Positions 25,282 through 32,244 of a DNA stretch of 64,000 bases are shown here, piece by piece. The translations under genes were made by a program, and so were the position numbers. Origin of the DNA: JANMDU01 sp031388245 (lineage in GTDB: Bacteria > Pseudomonadota > Gammaproteobacteria > Burkholderiales > Burkholderiaceae_C); the NCBI GenBank assembly GCA_031388245.1, contig JANNED010000174.1:1-64000 (forward strand), given 5' to 3'. The notes below the pieces were generated by a model. That model did no database searches, was not told the DNA's origin, and was given only the letters and a program-made list of their open reading frames with translations. How positions within the stretch are numbered: the first letter of the stretch is position 1; each line of letters starts with the position of its first letter.

Positions 25282-25406
25282 CTCCAACGGGAGGGATGGC
25301 TGGAAGGATAAAAGGCGCTTCCCGTGCCTGCGTGAACCTTGGGGCCTGCCTTGAAGGTTCATCCACCTGCCAGGGAAGCTACCGACTGGGGGCAGTGTCC
25401 AAGGTT
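25282..25406 (-). promoter_or_regulatory. corA leader RNA with two mutually exclusive helices and a hidden ribosome site
   Basis: In the corA mRNA sense, segment 1 AACCTTGG (25406-25399) and segment 2 TGAACCTT (25361-25354) can each pair perfectly over 8 bp with segment 3 CCAAGGTTCA (25342-25333). The 2:3 helix is enclosed by a further perfect 7-bp stem GCTTCCC/GGGAAGC (25379-25373 with 25323-25317), followed by GCCTTTTA, resembling a terminator; 1:3 would prevent it. Nearer the gene, CTCC (25293-25290) can pair with the ribosome-site GGAG (25285-25282) through a 4-base loop. A -10-like GATAAT at 25435-25430 would start transcription before segment 1. I do not recognise a named riboswitch class. 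Confidence 0.55.
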
Positions 25407-25471
25407 GTTCTCTTGCGTGAAGATGCGCGATTATCGCCTCAAAAGCTGGGCTTGCGCAGGATAATCAGGCG

Positions 25472-26965
25472 ATGTCTTGGATCGCCCGCCTTCGTCCGTT
25501 GCTCATGTGCAGCGCTGTTGTATTCACTGGCTTGGCCACGGCGCAGCCCCTGCCCAAGGAGGTGTTGCAAGCGCTGGCGCGCGCTGGTGTGCCGCCTGCA
25601 GCCATCAGCATCCTGGTGCAGGCGCTGCCAGCGCCTGCCAAGCCGCTGGCAGCCGGCTCGCCAGAGACCAGCCAGCCGCCTGCTTTGCCCATGCCTGCCC
25701 CTGTGCTCAAGCATCGCGCGGATGCCAGCGTCAACCCAGCCTCGGTGATGAAACTGATCACCACGTATGCCGCTTTGGATCAGCTTGGCGCTGATTTCAC
25801 ATGGAAAAACCGCGTTTATACCGACGGCACGCTCGACAACGGCATCTTGCAGGGCAACCTGATCTTGCGCGGCAGTGGCGATCCGAAGCTCGTGATGGAG
25901 CGCATTGATGCGCTCTTAAAGCAGGTGCTCTCCAAAGGCGTGCGCGAGGTGCGCGGCGATATTTTGCTGGATCGGCGTGTGTTTGATGTGCCCGATGCCA
26001 ACCCCGCCGATTTTGACGACGAGCCGCTGCGCCCCTACAACGCCGCGCCCGATGGCTTGCTGCTCAATTTCAAATCGCTGATTTTCACGTTTGCGCCCGA
26101 TGCCACCGGCCAGCGCGCCGTGCTGCGCAGCGAGCCGCCGATGGCTCGGGTGGAGATTCCAGCGGAAATCACGGCCTCTTATGGCGTATGCGGCGATTGG
26201 CGCAGCGGCTTGCAGGCTGATTTCTCCAGCGCAGACCGCGTGGCCTTCTCAGGCCGCTATCCATTGGCCTGCGGCGAACGGATTTGGCCGGTGGCCTATG
26301 TGGCGCCACGCCAATATGCGGCCCGTGTGGTGGAGGCCATGTGGCGCAACGCGGGCGGGCTGCTTTCAGGTGTGGTGCGCACAGAAGCCCTGCCGCGCAC
26401 CGCGCGGCTGCTCGTCACGGCAGATTCCCTGCCGCTTGCAGAGATCATTGCCGACATCAACAAATTCTCCAACAACGTGATGGCGCAGCAAGTTTTCCTC
26501 ACGCTGTCTTCGCAGCTGCCCAGCCCGGGCCGAACTGGCAGCTTCGCCGCCTCGCAACGCAACATCGCCGATTGGTGGAAAAACCGCCTCCCCCATGCCG
26601 CTGCGCCGGTTTTGGACAACGGCTCGGGCCTCTCGCGCAAAGAACGCGCCAGCGCCGCTGCGTTGAATGCCTTGCTCCAGCATGCAGCGGCAAGCCCTAA
26701 TGCGCAAGTGTTCGCTAACTCCCTAGGAATCGCTGGCATTGACGGCACGGTCGCTCGGATGCGCGAGCGCAATGCCGCCTCTGTGGCAATCGGCCAAGCT
26801 CAGCTCAAAACCGGCACGTTAAAAGACGTGGCCGCTGTGGCCGGCTATGCCAACGCCCTGAACGGCCAGCGCTACAGCTTGGTGGCCATCATCAACCATC
26901 CGAATGCTGGCGCAGCACGCCCCGCACTGGATGCGCTGGTGGAATGGGCGGTGAAGCAGCGCTGA
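25472..26965 (+). CDS. dacB: D-alanyl-D-alanine carboxypeptidase/endopeptidase PBP4
   Basis: 497 residues. Signal peptide about 1-24 (LLMCSAVVFTGLATA). Class-C PBP motifs: SVMK (91-94, Ser91 nucleophile), SNN (333-335) and KTG (446-448). The large insert between the first two motifs is typical of peptidase family S13. It trims peptidoglycan cross-links in the periplasm. The segment PAPAKPLAAGSPETSQPPALP (about residues 53-73) is a Pro/Ala-rich linker before the catalytic core. Divergent from corA, with about 35 bases between the putative corA -10 and this start. Confidence 0.88.
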   Translation: MSWIARLRPLLMCSAVVFTGLATAQPLPKEVLQALARAGVPPAAISILVQALPAPAKPLAAGSPETSQPPALPMPAPVLKHRADASVNPASVMKLITTYAALDQLGADFTWKNRVYTDGTLDNGILQGNLILRGSGDPKLVMERIDALLKQVLSKGVREVRGDILLDRRVFDVPDANPADFDDEPLRPYNAAPDGLLLNFKSLIFTFAPDATGQRAVLRSEPPMARVEIPAEITASYGVCGDWRSGLQADFSSADRVAFSGRYPLACGERIWPVAYVAPRQYAARVVEAMWRNAGGLLSGVVRTEALPRTARLLVTADSLPLAEIIADINKFSNNVMAQQVFLTLSSQLPSPGRTGSFAASQRNIADWWKNRLPHAAAPVLDNGSGLSRKERASAAALNALLQHAAASPNAQVFANSLGIAGIDGTVARMRERNAASVAIGQAQLKTGTLKDVAAVAGYANALNGQRYSLVAIINHPNAGAARPALDALVEWAVKQR

Positions 26966-27001
26966 AGTGTTTTTCAACCCAGTTCACAGCCATTCTGGCA
27001 G

Positions 27002-27050
27002 TTTGCCAGCATACTGCAACAATAGTATGCTCTTTATTTCATAGCAAATA
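27002..27050 (-). repeat. dispersed 45-bp repeat, abutting the SemiSWEET start
   Basis: On the minus strand: TTTGCTATGAAATAAAGAGCA, then TACTATTGTTGCAGTATG, then CTGGCAAA (family CCGGCAAA with one change). The element ends two bases before the ATG at 27053, so it replaces the place where a ribosome site would normally be. Confidence 0.7.
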
Positions 27051-27052
27051 CC

Positions 27053-27310
27053 ATGTCTTTACCTGACCTCATTGGCACCATCGCCGCTTTTTTCACCACC
27101 TTCAGCTTCATTCCACAAGCTCTGAAAACCTTTCGCACCAAGGATGTGAGCGGCATTTCGCTCAGCATGTATGGCTGCTTCACCGCTGGCGTGGCGCTCT
27201 GGCTGGTCTATGGCATCTTGATGATGGCCTGGCCCATCATCGTCGCCAACGCCATCACCCTGAGCCTGGCGCTGAGTATTTTCTGCATGAAGCTCACCTA
27301 CCGCTCTTGA
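27053..27310 (+). CDS. SemiSWEET sugar transporter
   Basis: 85 residues, three membrane helices, with the PQ motif in FSFIPQALKTFRTKDVSGIS and the conserved Asn in IVANAITL. Bacterial SemiSWEETs form dimers that move sugars such as sucrose down a gradient through the inner membrane. No Shine-Dalgarno is visible: the 45 bases before the ATG are a copy of the dispersed repeat. The gene stands alone downstream of dacB. Confidence 0.87.
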   Translation: MSLPDLIGTIAAFFTTFSFIPQALKTFRTKDVSGISLSMYGCFTAGVALWLVYGILMMAWPIIVANAITLSLALSIFCMKLTYRS

Positions 27311-27369
27311 AACTTCAGCGGCTTTTTCGGCGGCTGCATTGGAGTGGTTTTTCTAAGACGTCTCAGTGA

Positions 27370-27393
27370 TAACCCCCTGATTATTTGGGGTTA
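27370..27393. other. stem-loop upstream of the SGNH gene
   Basis: TAACCCC / GGGGTTA, seven perfect pairs around a ten-base loop, between SemiSWEET and the SGNH lipoprotein gene. No T-run on either side, so terminator function is doubtful; it could be a regulator site. Confidence 0.35.
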
Positions 27394-27419
27394 TTGAGCG
27401 TACGATCATGCTCTTAAAT

Positions 27420-27433
27420 AGAACGACCGTTCT
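27420..27433. promoter_or_regulatory. TetR-type operator-like palindrome
   Basis: AGAACG-AC-CGTTCT, perfect six-base arms, a pattern often seen as TetR/AcrR-family operators (GAACGnnCGTTC). It lies 31 bases before the SGNH lipoprotein start. No TetR gene is adjacent, so a distant regulator would be needed. Confidence 0.45.
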
Positions 27434-27464
27434 TTTTTCAACAAACAAATTGCTAGGAGCAGAT

Positions 27465-28643
27465 ATGAAGCGGATCAAATGGGTACTAGGCGCTGGCATG
27501 GCAGCATTTTTGTTGGCAAGTTGTGGTGGGGGCGGTGGCGAGAAGACCGGCAACCCAGTTGGATTGACATCTTTAGTGTCGTTTGGCGACAGTTTGAGTG
27601 ATGTTGGTACACATGCTGTGGGCAGCGTCGCACTACTAGGTGGGGGACGCTACACCATCAATTCTGGTAGCCAAACTGCGCCAAGCAAAATCTGGTTAGA
27701 TTTGATATCTGCACAACTATCATTGCCCGCGCCTTGCGCGGCTGTGAAAGGCTTGACATCTCGCGCACCTTTTGGCGCACCTGTGGCTCGCACAACACAA
27801 GTAGGCTGCACCAATTACGCCCAAGGCGGTTCTCGCGTTATCAACCCAATTGGGCCAGCCAACTCTGCACTTCCTGATGCAGCAGGTGGAGCTGTTGGTC
27901 AGCTCACAGAGCCTCTAACCACACAAATCAGCAACTATCTCGCCGCCAACGGCAATGCTTTCGGCCCCAAAACACTGGTGACCATCCTTGCCGGCGGCAA
28001 TGATGTTTTCTTTAACGGAAACGGTGTGTCAGCTGCTGCGGGTGGTGGCATGGGTGCGGTAGGTGCGGGTTTGTTTGCTGGCTGGACGAATGGTGAAGAT
28101 GCGCTCGCTGCAACGCTTGCCGCTGGCGGCACAACAGCCACGAATGCCGCGATTGCTCAAGCAATCACGACAATGTCACAGGCCGGCACGACCCTTGCCA
28201 ATCAAATCAAAACGGAAATTGTTGGCAAAGGCGCTAAGTACGTGTTGGTCATGAATTTGCCAGATGTGGCATCTTCGCCATACGGTGTAGAAAATCCAAC
28301 AGCTGTGCCATTGGTTAACCAAATGGTTCAGGCATTCAATGCATCGCTCACAGCTGGCTTAAGCGGTGTGAGCGGCGTGGTCATTGGCGATACTTACACA
28401 ACAAGTCGTGAACAATTTACCAACCCCGGCGCTTTTGCAGCAAGCAATTCCAGAAATCGTGCCTGCAAACGCGCTCCTGATAATGTGCTCGATGGTGCTT
28501 CTCTCGTTTGCAACTCAACCAATGTCATTGCCGGCGATGTGTCTAAATATCTCTTTGCCGACGATGTCCATCCTACGCCCTACGGTCACCAATTGATTGC
28601 GCAGTTCGCGGCCAAAGTGCTCGCCACAGCTGGCTGGCTCTAA
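27465..28643 (+). CDS. SGNH/GDSL-type lipoprotein esterase
   Basis: 392 residues from ATG 27465 with AGGAG ahead. Lipobox LASC puts the lipidated cysteine at residue 20, followed by a run of five glycines. Block I VSFGDSLSDVG (Ser43), block III GGNDVFF, and the Asp/His pair in DDVHPTPYGH show a complete SGNH hydrolase. Probably anchored to the outer membrane and acting on esters or lipids. A Gly/Ala-rich insert (AAAGGGMGAVGAG) follows block III. There is no autotransporter barrel, unlike EstA. The next gene, ompW, follows by 21 bases and is likely co-transcribed. Confidence 0.83.
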   Translation: MKRIKWVLGAGMAAFLLASCGGGGGEKTGNPVGLTSLVSFGDSLSDVGTHAVGSVALLGGGRYTINSGSQTAPSKIWLDLISAQLSLPAPCAAVKGLTSRAPFGAPVARTTQVGCTNYAQGGSRVINPIGPANSALPDAAGGAVGQLTEPLTTQISNYLAANGNAFGPKTLVTILAGGNDVFFNGNGVSAAAGGGMGAVGAGLFAGWTNGEDALAATLAAGGTTATNAAIAQAITTMSQAGTTLANQIKTEIVGKGAKYVLVMNLPDVASSPYGVENPTAVPLVNQMVQAFNASLTAGLSGVSGVVIGDTYTTSREQFTNPGAFAASNSRNRACKRAPDNVLDGASLVCNSTNVIAGDVSKYLFADDVHPTPYGHQLIAQFAAKVLATAGWL

Positions 28644-28664
28644 GCACACCCTCAGGAGACTCAC

Positions 28665-29327
28665 ATGAACTTCAAACCCATCTTCCTCGCCCTGCTCGCC
28701 ATGAGCGCTGCATCAGCCTTCGCTCAAAAAGCAGGCACTTGGTCTGCCTCCGTTGGCGTGACGCAAATCTCGCCAGATGTCAACAGCGGCAATCTCTCTG
28801 CGCCCAGCTTGCCCGGCACAAAGATTGATGTGCAAGACAACACGCAGCTCACCGGTGCCGTGAACTATTCCCTGACCGACAACATCGTGATCCACCTGCC
28901 ACTGGGCTTGGGCTTCAAACACAATGTCGTGGGTGCAGGTGCGATTGCCGGCGTGGGCACGATTGCCACCACCAAGGCGCTGCCCATCACCTTGATCGGC
29001 CAATATCGCTTCATGGAGGCCAATGCCCAGCTGCGCCCTTACGTCGGTGCGGGTCTGAGCTATGTGAAGTTTTACAAGACGCATGGCACAGCGGTGCTGA
29101 CTGCCATCACCAATCCTGGCGGCCCGGCCACCACAGCGGGATTTGATTCGAAGTTTGCACCCACCGTGCAACTGGGCGCCAGCTACAACATCAATGAAAA
29201 ATGGTATCTCGATGCCAGCTACACCAAGACTTTCCTCAAGACCACAGGCACGTTGTCCACTGGCCAGACGCTGAATGCCAAGCTCGATCCAAGTGGCCTG
29301 ACCTTGCAAGTCGGCTACAAATTCTGA
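28665..29327 (+). CDS. ompW: OmpW-family outer membrane protein
   Basis: 220 residues. Signal peptide 1-20 (FLALLAMSAASAFA) and an eight-stranded barrel pattern ending in GYKF with a terminal Phe, the outer-membrane insertion signal. OmpW hallmarks include LPITLIGQYRF and RPYVGAGLSYVKF. A channel for small hydrophobic molecules. A ribosome site (CAGGAG) lies nine bases upstream; a strong terminator follows. Pairing with the SGNH esterase may link uptake with surface ester cleavage (inference). Confidence 0.88.
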   Translation: MNFKPIFLALLAMSAASAFAQKAGTWSASVGVTQISPDVNSGNLSAPSLPGTKIDVQDNTQLTGAVNYSLTDNIVIHLPLGLGFKHNVVGAGAIAGVGTIATTKALPITLIGQYRFMEANAQLRPYVGAGLSYVKFYKTHGTAVLTAITNPGGPATTAGFDSKFAPTVQLGASYNINEKWYLDASYTKTFLKTTGTLSTGQTLNAKLDPSGLTLQVGYKF

Positions 29328-29345
29328 TTCAAGATCGCCGATCTA

Positions 29346-29376
29346 AGCCGCTCTCACCCCGAGAGCGGCTTTTTTT
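29346..29376 (+). terminator. Rho-independent terminator after ompW
   Basis: Ten-base perfect stem AGCCGCTCTC / GAGAGCGGCT around a five-base loop ACCCC, followed directly by a T-run. Ends the SGNH-ompW transcript. Confidence 0.93.
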
Positions 29377-29390
29377 ATGGTTTTGACGGT

Positions 29391-29437
29391 TTTGCCGGCA
29401 TTGAATATATATAGTATGCTATGCTATTCATAGCGCA
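29391..29437 (-). repeat. dispersed 45-bp repeat, intergenic copy
   Basis: On the minus strand: GCGCTATGAATAGCATAGCA, then TACTATATATATTCA, then ATGCCGGCAAAA. Sits between the ompW terminator and the stop of the convergent glutathione peroxidase gene. Confidence 0.85.
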
Positions 29438-29447
29438 TTTGTTTGCA

Positions 29448-29939
29448 TCAAACCAGCGCAGCCTCAATATCTTTGGCCAAGCTTTGCGGCGTATCTTGCG
29501 GCGCATAGCGCTTGATCACTTGGCCATCTGCGCCCACCAGAAATTTGGTGAAATTCCACTTGATGGCTTTGCTGCCCAACAGCCCCGGCGCTTGGCTTGA
29601 GAGCCACTGGTAAAGCGGCGAGGCCTCAGCGCCATTGACCGCCACTTTGCCCATGAGGGGGAAGCTCACCCCAAAATTGAGCTCGCAAAACGAGGCGATC
29701 TCCTCATTGCTGCCAGATTCTTGCGCACCAAACTGATTGCAGGGAAAACCCAACACCACCAAACCCCGGCTGGCATAAGCTTCGTGCAGCGCTTGCAAGC
29801 CTTTGTATTGCGGCGTGAAGCCGCAGCCGCTGGCGGTATTGACGATCAGCAAAGGCTGGCCGGTGTATTGCTTCAAAGCAAGCTTTTTGCCATGGATATC
29901 TAGCGCATGGAAGTCGTAAGCGGTGGTCTGAGATGACAT
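29448..29939 (-). CDS. glutathione peroxidase (cysteine type)
   Basis: 163 residues. Peroxidatic Cys39 in NTASGCGFTPQ (Cys, not selenocysteine), Gln in FPCNQFGAQE, and the Trp-Asn pair in KWNFTKFLV complete the catalytic tetrad. It reduces peroxides with thioredoxin or glutathione in the cytoplasm. Single gene, convergent with ompW. Confidence 0.9.
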   Translation of the reverse strand: MSSQTTAYDFHALDIHGKKLALKQYTGQPLLIVNTASGCGFTPQYKGLQALHEAYASRGLVVLGFPCNQFGAQESGSNEEIASFCELNFGVSFPLMGKVAVNGAEASPLYQWLSSQAPGLLGSKAIKWNFTKFLVGADGQVIKRYAPQDTPQSLAKDIEAALV

Positions 29940-30086
29940 GATGTTCCTTGGGATGAAAGCAAACGCCGCAAAGGGTTTGCGTCAGGTGTATTGTGGCGAA
30001 GAACGCATCGCGCTGTGCAAACTGGCCGCTTTGCAGCATCCATGTCTAGGCAAAAGCGAAGGGGCTCTATAGAATGCATTCAAACT

Positions 30087-30130
30087 AAATAACTACTTTT
30101 TGATACAAGCCATGATTTATTCGGATTATT
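30087..30130 (+). repeat. possible diverged copy of the dispersed repeat
   Basis: AAATAACTACTTTTTGATA ... ATGATTTATTCGG follows the family layout only loosely; the GCCGGC end is lost. It may instead serve as promoter sequence: TTGATA (30100-30105) and GATTAT (30124-30129) are placed as -35/-10 for the chemosensory operon. Confidence 0.3.
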
Positions 30131-30182
30131 CTGCGCAGATGAGCGTATGCCTGCGATTCAGACTTGTGCCTAGAAACCCATC

Positions 30183-31277
30183 ATGACCCAACCCCACAAA
30201 ATCACTTTGATCGGCTTCTCTTCGTTTGAGAAGGTCACGTTTGAATCTTTCTTTCGTTTGGCTGCGCGTCGCCCGCCAGGCTATGCCTTGGTTGACGATG
30301 CCGCGCAGGCTGATTTGGCTGTGGTCAATTCAGACGATGCGGCCGTTTTACGCCAATGCTTGGCTGGCAAACCAGCGCGACAAGTGCTGCTGATTGGCAG
30401 CCAAGACGGCGGCACGGGCTGGACGCTGCAGCGCCGCCCTTTGAATTTGATGAAGGTGCTGGCCACGGTAGAAAGCCTGCTTGCCCCGCCAAGCGCCACT
30501 GTGCCGGCTGCGCTCACAGCACTGCGCTCTGCATCTTCAGAAAATCCTTTGCTGCAGCGCCCGGCTGGCGAACAAGCCGCGCTCAAGCCAAGCACCCAAG
30601 CCACGCTGGCTCCATCGCACATCGCAGCCCGCTCTGCGCCGCAAACGCAGCCTGCTGCACCAGCCTTGGCCGGCTCACGCCTGCCGGCATCGCATCCTGA
30701 AGTCGATGCCACCATGCGCCGCTCCGTGCGCACAGGCGCAGGCTCCAAGCCAGATTTTTCTGCCTCGCGCGGTGGCGATCAATTCACCGCTTTTGGCTCC
30801 TCCGTGAACGCCAAAGCCGCCGACAGTGACCTGAATGTGGATCACATTTTGGTGGTAGACGACAGCGATATCGCCCTCAAATTCATGCGCAACCGCCTCT
30901 CGCGCTTTGGCTTCATGGCAGATTTGGTCAATTCTGGCGAAGAAGCACTGGGCAAGATGAACACCAAGCCGTATAAATTTGTCTTTTTGGATGTGATGAT
31001 GGAAGGCTTAGATGGCTACCAGACTTGCCGCGCCATCAAGCAGCGCAAATACTCGGATGGCAAGCCGCCCGTGGTGGTGATGCTCACCAGCCGTGGCGGC
31101 ACGATTGATAAAATCCGTGGCACATTAGCTGGCTGTGATGCTTATTTGACCAAACCGCTCAATGAGCGAGATTTGATTGCCGTGCTGGCCAAACACGACC
31201 GCACCGTGGCTCGCAGCTTCCAAGAAACCAATTTCGGCAGCAACAGCGGCTCTGGATTTGCACGGTCAACCAAATAA
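30183..31277 (+). CDS. response regulator with extra N-terminal domain (PilG-like position)
   Basis: 364 residues. C-terminal receiver domain about 220-340: acidic pair Asp226/227, phospho-acceptor Asp270 in VFLDVMMEG, Lys324 in YLTKPL. The N-terminal part (about 1-100) looks like an alpha/beta fold without receiver residues, and 105-218 is an Ala/Pro/Ser-rich linker. No DNA-binding domain. As first gene of the operon it takes the place of PilG, which relays phosphate from the CheA-like kinase to the twitching machinery. No clear ribosome site precedes ATG 30183. Confidence 0.78.
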   Translation: MTQPHKITLIGFSSFEKVTFESFFRLAARRPPGYALVDDAAQADLAVVNSDDAAVLRQCLAGKPARQVLLIGSQDGGTGWTLQRRPLNLMKVLATVESLLAPPSATVPAALTALRSASSENPLLQRPAGEQAALKPSTQATLAPSHIAARSAPQTQPAAPALAGSRLPASHPEVDATMRRSVRTGAGSKPDFSASRGGDQFTAFGSSVNAKAADSDLNVDHILVVDDSDIALKFMRNRLSRFGFMADLVNSGEEALGKMNTKPYKFVFLDVMMEGLDGYQTCRAIKQRKYSDGKPPVVVMLTSRGGTIDKIRGTLAGCDAYLTKPLNERDLIAVLAKHDRTVARSFQETNFGSNSGSGFARSTK

Positions 31278-31324
31278 GCCTCTGAGCAAGATGCATGGCA
31301 GCACAAAATATGGAGCAAGAGAAT

Positions 31325-31675
31325 ATGATGAAAAAAGTGATGGTGGTGGATGACGCACCTGTTGATACACAGAATTTGCAGCGCATCTTTGCCGATGCGG
31401 GCTGGATGGTGATCACCGCGTCGTCTGGCGCAGAGGCCGTGAGCAAGGCCAAAGCGGAGGTGCCAGATTTGATCATGATGGATGTCAATATGCCCGGCTT
31501 GGATGGTTTTTCTGCCACGCGCCAGCTGATGCAAGATCCAACGACCAAGGGCATCCCGGTGGTGTTTGTGACCTCCAAAGACCAAAAGGCGGATCGCGTG
31601 TTTGCCCAGATGCTGGGTGCCAAAGGCTATGTCACCAAGCCCTACACCGCCGATCAAATTCTCGGCACGATTTGA
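31325..31675 (+). CDS. pilH: single-domain response regulator (PilH-like)
   Basis: 116 residues from ATG 31325, with GGAG nine bases ahead. Receiver only: Asp9/10 in VVDDAP, phospho-acceptor Asp53 in IMMDVNMPG, Lys105 in YVTKPY. In Pil-Chp systems the second small regulator acts as phosphate sink or retraction control. Located between the first regulator and cheW. Confidence 0.82.
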   Translation: MMKKVMVVDDAPVDTQNLQRIFADAGWMVITASSGAEAVSKAKAEVPDLIMMDVNMPGLDGFSATRQLMQDPTTKGIPVVFVTSKDQKADRVFAQMLGAKGYVTKPYTADQILGTI

Positions 31676-31721
31676 GCCATTCTTTGGCGATCGTTTCTTC
31701 CACTTTTAACCTCTTGCACTT

Positions 31722-32189
31722 TTGAAACTGGCACAAGGCATCCTCTGCGGCTCATGGGCATTGGCCTTCCCATTTGACTGGGCCTGCCAAATCGTGGATA
31801 CCTTTGAGCTCAGCCCCATTCCCAAAGCGCCCCCCTGGCTGCTGGGCGGCACCAATGTGGATGGCAATATTTTGCCCGTGGTGGATTTGAGCGTGTATCT
31901 GGGCCTGAGCACAGCTTCTGGCCTGCGCCAGCAGCGTTTGTTGATCGGCGGTTTATCTGCTGCGCAAAGCTCGGCAGACACCACAGGCGATGCCATCGCG
32001 ATTGCTTTTGAAGGCTTGCCCCAGCAATTGGGCTACGAAACACGCGAACTCACCTACGCCGGCGTGCTGCCTCATAAGCTGCGCGAGCTGTGTACTGGCT
32101 TGGGCAACAATGCCGCCGGCCATGAGTTTCTTGAAATCGACGCCAAGCGATTGCACGCCGCCCTGAGCGACGAATTGGCGCAAGCATAA
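31722..32189 (+). CDS. CheW-type adaptor (PilI-like)
   Basis: 155 residues. CheW fold with the two-half beta pattern, WLLGGTNVDGNILPVVDLSVYLGL being the recognisable segment. It would bridge the MCP and the CheA-like kinase. The only usable in-frame start after an upstream stop is TTG 31722, without a Shine-Dalgarno, so either translation is weak or coupled, or the true start is downstream. The N-terminus is shorter than in typical PilI. Confidence 0.7.
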   Translation: MKLAQGILCGSWALAFPFDWACQIVDTFELSPIPKAPPWLLGGTNVDGNILPVVDLSVYLGLSTASGLRQQRLLIGGLSAAQSSADTTGDAIAIAFEGLPQQLGYETRELTYAGVLPHKLRELCTGLGNNAAGHEFLEIDAKRLHAALSDELAQA

Positions 32190-32244
32190 AAATGCCCCTT
32201 TCACCCCAGACCACTGATCCCCTGATGGATTCGGAAAGCACTCT

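Noticed and set aside
25274..25366. 31-residue extension of CorA from GTG 25366
   Set aside because: In frame but without family resemblance; the region is better explained as structured leader, and ATG 25273 has a ribosome site. Kept as a rival explanation in the leader finding.
25317..25379. 6S RNA, cobalamin riboswitch or SRP RNA at the corA leader
   Set aside because: Stems and conserved boxes of those RNAs recalled from memory do not match; only the hairpin set described is supported.
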